In this document: one piece after another, positions 8,055 through 13,047 of the stretch
Layout: the number at the start of each line of letters is the position of its first letter
Position numbering within the stretch: position 1 is the first letter of the stretch
Assembly: GCA_947631805.1 (NCBI GenBank)
Contig: CANRNA010000007.1
Coordinates: 1 to 20,174, forward strand
Source: an uncultured Oscillospiraceae bacterium
Lineage (GTDB): Bacteria > Bacillota > Clostridia > Oscillospirales > Oscillospiraceae
Length of the DNA: 20,174 bases
Direction: 5' to 3'
Notes under the pieces: model-generated
Database searches by the model: none
Told to the model about the DNA's origin: nothing
The model's input: the letters and a program-made list of their open reading frames with translations, nothing else
Translations under genes and position numbers: made by a program

Positions 8055-8447
8055 TTATAAGGCGTATATGGGGTGCTCGGAGAAGTCGAGAGATTGCGTG
8101 CCGGACCACTCATCGAACATAGGAGGATGCTCATTGTCTCTTGGCGTCTCATAAAACGAATAGCGGTTGTTTTCATGGTCTACGATATATCCTAGATTTA
8201 TCAGTTTTCTAAATTGGTCATGGTATGTAGAACGTGGCATACCTATGTCTCGCTCTATCGCGGATGGCGATAGAGCAAGAGTATAATTATCGGCATTCGA
8301 GGCCAAATATAAATATAGCCTTAACGCGTGCGGGCCGAGTGCCCTGGACGCAGATTGCCAGTTATCGTTTTTAATACCGAGGAAGTCATATTTAACCGGC
8401 TCGCGGTGAACTTTTACTATCCGTTGATTCGGAAATGTATAAGGCAT
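8055..8447 (-). CDS. Winged-helix-like DNA-binding protein of the mobile element
   Basis: A 130-aa protein with an N-terminal segment VKVHREPVKYDFLGIKNDNW and a helix-turn-helix/winged-helix stretch at about residues 55-90 (LSPSAIERDIGMPRSTYHDQ, then FRKLINLGYIV). ALGPHALRLYLYLASNA just before it is like helix 1 of such domains. I recall similar proteins from clostridial mobile elements, without a known function; regulator or replication initiator are both possible. AGGAG lies 6 nt before the start. It begins 11 bp after the end of the upstream small gene, so the two are one operon. Unlike both neighbours it has no internal TAG and ends in TAA. Confidence 0.8.
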   Translation of the reverse strand: MPYTFPNQRIVKVHREPVKYDFLGIKNDNWQSASRALGPHALRLYLYLASNADNYTLALSPSAIERDIGMPRSTYHDQFRKLINLGYIVDHENNRYSFYETPRDNEHPPMFDEWSGTQSLDFSEHPIYAL

Positions 8448-8458
8448 TTCTATCTCCT

Positions 8459-8716
8459 TTATTTAAAATATTTGTATAATTTATCCAGCGCGTGTTTTAA
8501 TTCATCAATCTGATTAAGTGTTTCTGTAGCGTCTACTGCTACGTCTATGTGGGAGAGGACGCGATTTGCCACATCTTCTACAAGCGTCTCCCACTCCTAC
8601 GGGCTCAATAGGTTATGTTTCATCATTTCGTGCTGGAATTGAAGCCGTAAAGCAATATCCGCCGTCTTTTCCATACTATCGAGGAATCTCTGCACGGAGG
8701 ATTTATAATTTTTCAT
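8459..8716 (-). pseudogene. 85-codon small gene with an in-frame TAG at codon 40
   Basis: From ATG at 8716 (ribosome site AAGGAGA about 8 nt upstream) the frame reads MKNYKSSVQRFLDSMEKTAD onward to HNLLSP, meets TAG at 8599-8597, and continues in the same frame with EWETLVEDVANRVLSHIDVA to LDKLYKYFK and TAA at 8461-8459. The whole would be an 85-aa, largely helical, charged protein of unknown role; LSP-Q-EWETL would be natural if the TAG were Gln. It is the first gene of the leftward operon, 11 bp before the HTH gene. Under the standard code only 39 residues are made. Both the ribosome site and the downstream frame are intact, so decay is either recent or absent. Confidence 0.6.
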
Positions 8717-8746
8717 ATAATTATCTCCTTAATATTCAATATATTA

Positions 8747-8763
8747 GGGGGTATCTCTCCCCC
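8747..8763 (-). promoter_or_regulatory. Hairpin in the leader of the leftward operon
   Basis: GGGGG-AGAGATA-CCCCC on the minus strand, about 30 nt before the first start codon. A minus-strand TATAAT (8781-8776) lies just upstream, with only a weak -35. The hairpin is a GC island in very AT-rich DNA and could be an operator or a leader structure. On the plus strand it is followed by TTTTC and might instead stop antisense transcription. Confidence 0.35.
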
Positions 8764-8789
8764 TTTTCTATAATTATTATATAATAAAT

Positions 8790-9043
8790 TTTTAAATAAA
8801 TAAAATACGAGCGCGATTGCTTTTGCCTGTGGACCGGGAGGTATAATCCGAGAGAAATCAAAAGCAAAGCGGTGCGAGCGGGATTGCGTGGTCTCAAAAA
8901 TCTCCAAAATGAGTTGTTTCCACCGTTTTACAGAGCGAACGAGAAAAATTCTTGTATTCGCCTGCTATTTGCGCGGTTTTGCACGTATTCACACGCAAAT
9001 CATTGTGTTTTCACGTAATATGAGCTGAGTTGAGAGAAAAAGC
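8790..9043. other. Repeat-rich noncoding control region between divergent operons
   Basis: No convincing gene is present. A 9-bp inverted repeat TTGCTTTTG/CAAAAGCAA (8817-8825 and 8859-8867) surrounds a GTATAATCC core. A direct repeat CGAGCGSGATTGC (8808-8820 and 8875-8887, 12 of 13 identical) flanks it. Further right CACGTA occurs twice in an AT-rich stretch. Such a layout would suit an origin or a regulator-binding region, but no iteron series or oriT core that I recognise is present. Confidence 0.35.
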
Positions 9044-9070
9044 TTGACAATATATATATATATATATAAT
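9044..9070 (+). promoter_or_regulatory. Promoter with a (TA)9 spacer
   Basis: Consensus TTGACA (9044-9049) and TATAAT (9065-9070) are separated by 15 bp that are almost wholly a TA dinucleotide tract (nine TA units, 9051-9068, running into the -10). The spacer is 2 bp short of the 17-bp optimum, so one more TA unit would optimise it. It drives the operon at 9136-10128. Confidence 0.7.
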
Positions 9071-9135
9071 GGCTTGTATGGGAACGCGAAACTTATCGAA
9101 TCCCCGTACATCTTTTGCTATTAGGAGGAAAGACA

Positions 9136-9354
9136 ATGCGCATCATTCTTGACACAGAGAAAAAGACCATTACTGTCCCCTGGAATTATCAACAGAAGTT
9201 GGATGAAATGAACGAAACGATCAAAGCATACGGCGGCGAGAAGAGCCAGAAGCTGACCTTTACCGGCTACATCGACGGTCTTTGGAAGGGGTGTATGGCG
9301 GACTCTGATAAGCATGTCATCACCGGCAAGAAGCCGGTCCGTAAATCCACCTGA
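9136..9354 (+). CDS. Small hypothetical protein of the element
   Basis: A 72-aa protein, first gene of the rightward operon. The start at 9136 is set by AGGAGG 7 nt upstream; a TTG at 9115 in the same frame lies before that ribosome site. The sequence opens MRIILDTEKKTITVPWNYQQ, a beta-hairpin-like start, followed by a helix and TFTGYIDGLWKGCMADSD, with a basic tail GKKPVRKST. I recall similar small proteins in clostridial mobile elements but no function. The next gene starts 1 bp after its TGA, so they are translated together. Confidence 0.75.
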   Translation: MRIILDTEKKTITVPWNYQQKLDEMNETIKAYGGEKSQKLTFTGYIDGLWKGCMADSDKHVITGKKPVRKST

Positions 9355-9355
9355 T

Positions 9356-9550
9356 ATGGCGAAGAGAGTAACACCAAGCGAGGTGGTCGAAATGATACGC
9401 CTCTATAAGAAGTTGGGTACATACGCAGCCGTGGCCCGCGAGGTAAAGCGGGACGCGGGCACGGTGGCAAGATATGTCCAGATGAAGAACGTCCCCGGCG
9501 CATTCAAAACAGCGGTAGAGAACTCAATACGGACAATGCAAGGAGCCTAA
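9356..9550 (+). CDS. Small helix-turn-helix protein
   Basis: A 64-aa basic protein. Residues about 6-37 (SEVVEMIRLYKKLGTYAAVA, then REVKRDAGTVARYVQM) fit the simple HTH of the resolvase/HTH_23 type, with recognition helix DAGTVARYV. The likely role is DNA binding, as a regulator or accessory factor. The start at ATG 9356 is chosen because it lies 1 bp after the preceding stop and makes the HTH begin near the N-terminus; a longer frame from 9314 overlaps the upstream gene. No clear ribosome site precedes it, which suggests translational coupling. The lipoprotein gene follows 2 bp after its stop. Confidence 0.7.
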   Translation: MAKRVTPSEVVEMIRLYKKLGTYAAVAREVKRDAGTVARYVQMKNVPGAFKTAVENSIRTMQGA

Positions 9551-9552
9551 TA

Positions 9553-10128
9553 ATGAAAAGAATACTTGCTATATCTCTAGCAGTTATTACACTATTGGCA
9601 TTGTGTGCTTGTGGTTCAACAAATGAAGTTAGCCCAACACCAACGCCGGATGGTTATAATACGCCAGAGGAATTAGTTGAAGCATATTTGAATGCGGTTA
9701 TTGATAAAAATTATGAGGTCATTTGGAATATGCTTCCCAAGGAAGTCCAAGATTATGCTATTGATACTGGGATAATCAAGGATAAGGAAGATGGCCTTAA
9801 ACGAATAGAATATGCCATCAGCGTATGCGATTGGTTGGTTGATTTAAACCTTGCCAATAAAGAAAGTTTTGATTTTGAAATTCTATATAACCAGAATGAC
9901 ATGTTCTCCTTCTATGACGAGTTGGACGCCGAGACCCAGAAGAGAGCACAAGACAATCTATATGATGAATACGGCTTGCGAATTGTTCTTGATGGAGGAG
10001 GCTTTGGTATAGTCGACATTCAAACGGATGATACATACGAATCTTGGGATTGCGAGTTTTTTAAATGTGACGGCAAGTGGTATCTATTTTCTATAACAGG
10101 GGATGATACTATATTCGATTGGGAATGA
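9553..10128 (+). CDS. Predicted lipoprotein, cargo of the element
   Basis: A 191-aa protein with a lipoprotein signal, MKRILAISLAVITLLALCAC, lipidated at Cys20 (LCAC) or less likely Cys18. A Pro/Thr linker (SPTPTPDG) leads to a domain starting TPEELVEAYLNAVIDKNYEV, like NTF2-fold/DUF4878-type extracytoplasmic domains; that likeness is weak. The mature part is strongly acidic. It should sit on the outer face of the cytoplasmic membrane. It is the last gene of the operon, with AGGAG 7 nt before its ATG overlapping the end of the HTH gene, and a strong terminator after it. It may be a surface or exclusion factor; nothing in the sequence decides this. Confidence 0.8.
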   Translation: MKRILAISLAVITLLALCACGSTNEVSPTPTPDGYNTPEELVEAYLNAVIDKNYEVIWNMLPKEVQDYAIDTGIIKDKEDGLKRIEYAISVCDWLVDLNLANKESFDFEILYNQNDMFSFYDELDAETQKRAQDNLYDEYGLRIVLDGGGFGIVDIQTDDTYESWDCEFFKCDGKWYLFSITGDDTIFDWE

Positions 10129-10134
10129 TAGCGC

Positions 10135-10162
10135 GGAGCGGGAGCAATCCCGCTCCCTTTTT
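10135..10162 (+). terminator. Terminator of the lipoprotein operon
   Basis: Perfect 9-bp stem GGAGCGGGA/TCCCGCTCC (10135-10143, 10148-10156), loop GCAA, then CTTTTT. A textbook intrinsic terminator 7 bp after the stop codon. It separates this operon from the res region. Confidence 0.9.
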
Positions 10163-10165
10163 ATC

Positions 10166-10298
10166 TGTTCGTAAGAGTACACCTTTACAAACATGGTGCT
10201 TTGACCGTGATTTTGTGTTTGTAAAGTACAAAAATTATTTTACAAACATGTTCGTAAATATGTTGACATTTACGAACACTTATGATATAATACGAACA
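10166..10298. promoter_or_regulatory. Candidate res site: seven copies of TGTTYGTAAA
   Basis: Copies at 10166-10175 (+), 10184-10193 (-), 10216-10225 (+), 10239-10248 (-), 10249-10258 (+), 10269-10278 (-) and a weaker 10289-10298 (-). Paired inward they form subsites of 28 bp (10166-10193), 33 bp (10216-10248) and 30 bp (10249-10278). This resembles sites I, II and III of Tn3-type res: 28 bp is the classical crossover-site length, and the second is close to the 34-bp site II. The resolvase gene follows at 10321. The last two copies overlap its promoter, predicting autorepression. Confidence 0.75.
10263..10291 (+). promoter_or_regulatory. Consensus promoter of the resolvase gene
   Basis: TTGACA (10263-10268), a 17-bp spacer and TATAAT (10286-10291) preceded by TGA (extended -10). 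A resolvase-type repeat occupies the spacer and another overlaps the end of the -10. Very strong by sequence, so repression by its own product is likely. Confidence 0.85.
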
Positions 10299-10320
10299 GA
10301 TTGATGAAGGGGGCGCAGTT

Positions 10321-10926
10321 ATGGACAGCCGTACATACTATTATGCAAGAGTTTCCAGTAAGGACCAGAACCTTGACCGCCAGATTTCCGCCTTCCGTAC
10401 TCTCGGGGCCACAGAGCGAGAGATAATCACTGATAAAGAGAGTGGGAAGGACCTGGACCGGGCTGGGTATCAGGCTTTGAAAAACGCAATGTTGCGCCGT
10501 GGCGATACCTTGGTAGTGAAGTCCTTGGACAGATTGAGCCGGAACAAGTGCGATATTAAAAACGAGCTTCAATATTTCAAGGATAACGGCATCCGTCTAA
10601 AGGTCATTGACCTACCTACCACAATGATGGATTTACCTGAGGGTCAGGAGTGGGTATTTGAAATGGTCAACAACATTTTGATTGAGGTGCTGGGGACTAT
10701 CGCCGAACAGGAGCGGGTCACGATTAAGAAAAGACAGGCTGAGGGTATAGAGGCCGCGAAGCAAAAGGGCAAAAAGTTGGGCCGCCCGGCGCTGACCTTT
10801 CCAGATAACTGGAGCACTGTGTATGCCTCCTGGAAAGCGGGGGAGATAACTGCGAAGACTGCAATGGAACAGACGGGTACAAAAAGGACAAGTTTTTACA
10901 AACTTGTCGGAATGATGGAAGGATAG
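10321..10926 (+). CDS. Serine recombinase (resolvase/invertase family)
   Basis: A 201-aa small serine recombinase. Ser12 in YYYARVSSKDQN is the nucleophile. VVKSLDRLSRN carries the conserved Arg residues of the active site, and the long E-helix (FEMVNNILIEVLGTIAEQER) leads to KKRQAEGIEAAKQKGKKLGR. The C-terminal HTH is at about 170-197 (AGEITAKTAMEQTGTKRTSF). Length and layout fit Tn3-type resolvases. GGGGG lies 7 nt upstream of the ATG. With the repeat array upstream it probably resolves dimers of the circular form of the element, or inverts or regulates through that array. It stops at TAG with a backup TGA two codons later. Confidence 0.92.
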   Translation: MDSRTYYYARVSSKDQNLDRQISAFRTLGATEREIITDKESGKDLDRAGYQALKNAMLRRGDTLVVKSLDRLSRNKCDIKNELQYFKDNGIRLKVIDLPTTMMDLPEGQEWVFEMVNNILIEVLGTIAEQERVTIKKRQAEGIEAAKQKGKKLGRPALTFPDNWSTVYASWKAGEITAKTAMEQTGTKRTSFYKLVGMMEG

Positions 10927-10941
10927 GATTGATTTTCCCTT

Positions 10942-10998
10942 GCTCCTGGTGTATAATGAACTGAAGCGACCGGGTAAAGACATTTATACACCAGGAGC
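10942..10998. repeat. 15-bp perfect inverted repeat after the resolvase gene
   Basis: GCTCCTGGTGTATAA (10942-10956) and its complement at 10984-10998, loop 27 nt. The left arm contains a TATAAT (10952-10957) that lies 17 bp after TTGATT (10929-10934), so it overlaps a candidate rightward promoter pointing to the right attachment site. No T-run follows on either strand, so it is not a clean terminator. The remaining 129 bp to attR show no gene. Confidence 0.55.
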
Positions 10999-11127
10999 GC
11001 CCACAATATACTTCTTTTATCTGAACAATCAAGTGGCCCTGTGTTGTACAAGCAAAGGGGTCCGAGAATATGGCGATGCGCAATCGTAAGGTGTCGCGCC
11101 TGTTCACTGACTGCCCGGAGGGCTGTC

Positions 11128-11173
11128 AATGGGGTTCAGGAGGCCGCTGGTTCAAGTCCAGTCACTCGGACCA
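11128..11173 (+). repeat. Right attachment site, truncated tRNA-Pro copy
   Basis: 46 bp identical to the 3' part of tRNA-Pro at 6351-6396. It lacks the acceptor 5' strand and D arm, so it is not a functional tRNA. Its left flank (GGCTGTC) is element DNA and its right flank (CGTCAG) is the original host DNA downstream of the tRNA. Confidence 0.9.
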
Positions 11174-11177
11174 CGTC

Positions 11178-11250
11178 AGAAGGACGCTGAAGATGTCGAA
11201 TCCCCCGCAAAGGGGGGCTCCTCCATCGGTCAGCGTCCTTCTTCCTTTTC
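11178..11250 (+). terminator. Displaced original terminator of tRNA-Pro
   Basis: A 13-bp perfect outer stem (11178-11190 with 11230-11242) encloses a second hairpin CCCCC/GGGGG (11202-11206, 11212-11216) and is followed by TCCTTTTCCC. It starts 4 nt after the CCA of the truncated tRNA copy, so before integration it ended the tRNA transcript. It now stands alone upstream of the hydrogenase gene. Confidence 0.75.
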
Positions 11251-11346
11251 CCATTGCGACCGCTGCGCCGGGCCGCAAGGGGAGCCCTGGTCGATAAGGA
11301 TGCCGCCGGGGGCGGCGATCAGAGACAGACAAACGGAGGAGAGACT

Positions 11347-12795
11347 ATGGTAACGAACGACGAAGCCATTTCCCGTGTCAAGCACGAGGTCATGCGGGAG
11401 GTGTGCCGCCTGGCCTGGGAGGATAAGCTGGACGAGGAGCGGGAGCAGATCCCCTATCGGATGATACCGGGCCCTCAGGCCACGTTCCGCTGCTGCATCT
11501 ATAAGGAGCGGGAGATCATCCGCCAGCGTGTCCGCCTGGCGGAGGGAAAGGAGCCCACGGACGCCCGCTCCAACAACATGGTCCAGGTCATCAACGCGGC
11601 CTGTGAGGAGTGCCCCATCGCCTCCTATATCGTCACGGACAACTGCCGCAAGTGCGTGGGCAAGGCCTGCCAGAACTCCTGCCAGTTCGGGGCCATCTCC
11701 ATGGGCGCCAACCGGGCATACATAGACCCCAACAAATGCCGGGAGTGCGGCAAGTGCGCCCAGGCCTGCCCCTACAACGCCATCGCCCACCTGGAGCGGC
11801 CCTGTAAGAAAGTCTGCCCGGTGGACGCCATCACCTACGACGAGTACGGCATCTGCAAGATAGACGAGAACAAGTGCATCCGCTGCGGCATCTGCATCCA
11901 CAACTGCCCCTTCGGGGCCATCGGCACCAAGGCGTCCGTGGTGAGCGTCATCAAGGAAATAAAGGCCGGAAAGAAGGTCATCGCCATGCTGGCCCCGGCC
12001 ACGGAGGGCCAGTTCGGCAAGGACATCACCCTGTCCAGCTGGCGCACCGCCCTGAAAAAGACGGGCTTCGCCGATATGGTGGAGGTGGGCCTGGGCGGGG
12101 ATATGACCGCCGCCGCCGAGGCCGCCGAGTGGGCCGAGGCGTACAAGGAGGGGAAGAAAATGACCACCTCCTGCTGCCCCGCCTTCGTGAACATGATCAA
12201 CATCCATTTCCCTGCCCTGGGGTCGAATATGTCCACCACCGTCAGCCCCATGTGCGCGGTGAGCCGGTATTTGAAGCAGTTGGACCCCTACACGGTGACA
12301 GTGTTCGTCGGCCCCTGCATCGCCAAAAAGAGCGAGGTGAACCTCCACGGCATCCAGGGCAACGCCGATTACGTGCTGACCTACGGGGAGATACGCTCGC
12401 TGATGTACGGCAAGGGCATAGAGCTGGAGCCGGAGGAGAACAGCGCCCAGCAGAGCTCCGTCTTCGGCAAGCGCTTCGGCAACGGCGGCGGCGTCACCGC
12501 CGCGGTGGTCCGGTGCTTTGAGGAGATGGGGGAGGACATCCACCCCGAGGTGATGAAGTGCGACGGGGCGGCGGAGTGCAAGAAGGCGCTGCTGCTCATG
12601 AAGGCGGGCCGTCTCCCGGCGGATTTCATCGAGGGCATGGTGTGCGAGGGCGGCTGCGTGGGCGGCCCCAGCAAGAACATGACGGTCCTGGAGGCCAAGA
12701 AGACCCGGGACGCCATGATAGCCCAGGCGGACAGCCGGGGCGTGCTGGAGAACCTGAAGATGCTGGGCGCCGACGCGGTCCCCATGCACCGATAA
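11347..12795 (+). CDS. [FeFe] hydrogenase with ferredoxin domains
   Basis: A 482-aa cytoplasmic enzyme for H2 evolution or uptake with ferredoxin-type electron carriers. The N-terminal third has Cys clusters: CEECPIAS and CRKCVGKACQNSC (from about 87), CRECGKCAQACP (about 131), CIRCGICIHNCP (about 177). The H-cluster domain has TSCCPAF (about 273), GPCIAKKSE (about 322) and EGMVCEGGCVGGP (about 428), the three signatures that bind the active-site iron-sulfur cluster. GPC instead of MPC and the lack of the final GQP suggest a group B type, which is inference. Start: GGAGGAG 6 nt before ATG 11347; an in-frame ATG at 11254 has none and falls close to the tRNA terminator. No good promoter is seen in the 100 bp upstream. 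PFOR, a source of reduced ferredoxin, is the next gene. Confidence 0.94.
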   Translation: MVTNDEAISRVKHEVMREVCRLAWEDKLDEEREQIPYRMIPGPQATFRCCIYKEREIIRQRVRLAEGKEPTDARSNNMVQVINAACEECPIASYIVTDNCRKCVGKACQNSCQFGAISMGANRAYIDPNKCRECGKCAQACPYNAIAHLERPCKKVCPVDAITYDEYGICKIDENKCIRCGICIHNCPFGAIGTKASVVSVIKEIKAGKKVIAMLAPATEGQFGKDITLSSWRTALKKTGFADMVEVGLGGDMTAAAEAAEWAEAYKEGKKMTTSCCPAFVNMINIHFPALGSNMSTTVSPMCAVSRYLKQLDPYTVTVFVGPCIAKKSEVNLHGIQGNADYVLTYGEIRSLMYGKGIELEPEENSAQQSSVFGKRFGNGGGVTAAVVRCFEEMGEDIHPEVMKCDGAAECKKALLLMKAGRLPADFIEGMVCEGGCVGGPSKNMTVLEAKKTRDAMIAQADSRGVLENLKMLGADAVPMHR

Positions 12796-12819
12796 GAGAA
12801 AACGACAGAATCGATATGA

Positions 12820-12841
12820 GGCTCCCGCCGCGGCGGGAGCC
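12820..12841 (+). terminator. Terminator after the hydrogenase gene
   Basis: A perfect 22-bp palindrome, GGCTCCCGCC and complement, 25 bp after the TAA, followed by TTCAGTCTGTC (poor T-run). The 15-nt right half CGCGGCGGGAGCCTT recurs at 12894-12908 without its partner arm, a partial duplication. Confidence 0.65.
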
Positions 12842-12953
12842 TTCAGTCTGTCAAGGACGGATAAACGGGAGCGAAGCTGGTCAGGCCGAGCCGCGCGGCG
12901 GGAGCCTTGTCTTATGTGTGTGGCAGAAAAGGGAGAAAAAACGAGGGGGTTTC

Positions 12954-12982
12954 TTGACAAAGGGACCAGGGTGTGCGATAAT
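12954..12982 (+). promoter_or_regulatory. Promoter of the pyruvate:ferredoxin oxidoreductase gene
   Basis: TTGACA (12954-12959), 17-bp spacer, GATAAT (12977-12982) with an extended TGC before it. It leaves a leader of about 60 nt. A near-consensus, presumably strong promoter, as expected for a central fermentation enzyme. Confidence 0.85.
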
Positions 12983-13047
12983 AAGAAGAACTTAATCGTT
13001 TGATAAGTTTTCTGTATCCATCATCTGTGTGAAAGGAGTTCATCATT

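Larger units (their letters stand above)
6351..11173. mobile_element. Integrative element in tRNA-Pro, about 4.8 kb
   Basis: Bounded by identical 46-bp repeats (6351-6396 and 11128-11173) equal to the 3' part of tRNA-Pro, the usual signature of tyrosine-integrase insertion. One unit is 4777 bp. Its base composition is visibly AT-richer than the flanks. Content: integrase beside the tRNA, a leftward three-gene operon around a winged-helix-like protein, a repeat-rich control region, a rightward operon ending in a lipoprotein, and a res-like array with serine resolvase. No relaxase, capsid, terminase or recognisable replication gene is present. It may be a satellite, a cryptic mobilisable element or a decayed integrative plasmid. 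Boundaries are certain; the class is not. Confidence 0.92.

Noticed and set aside
8713..8907. 64-aa minus-strand frame upstream of the leftward operon
   Set aside because: It covers the promoter and repeat region and ends inside the first gene; no good ribosome site and low-complexity AT-driven sequence at its end.
9061..9135. Possible suppressor tRNA suggested by TATCGAATCCCC
   Set aside because: No acceptor, anticodon or T-arm pairing could be assembled around it, and the T-loop start TTC is missing.
11070..11297. 75-aa frame across the right attachment site
   Set aside because: It reads through the truncated tRNA and the old terminator; no family likeness, and only a weak ribosome site.
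11230..12960. 576-aa minus-strand frame opposite the hydrogenase
   Set aside because: Antisense shadow; the plus strand has the Fe-S and H-cluster motifs.
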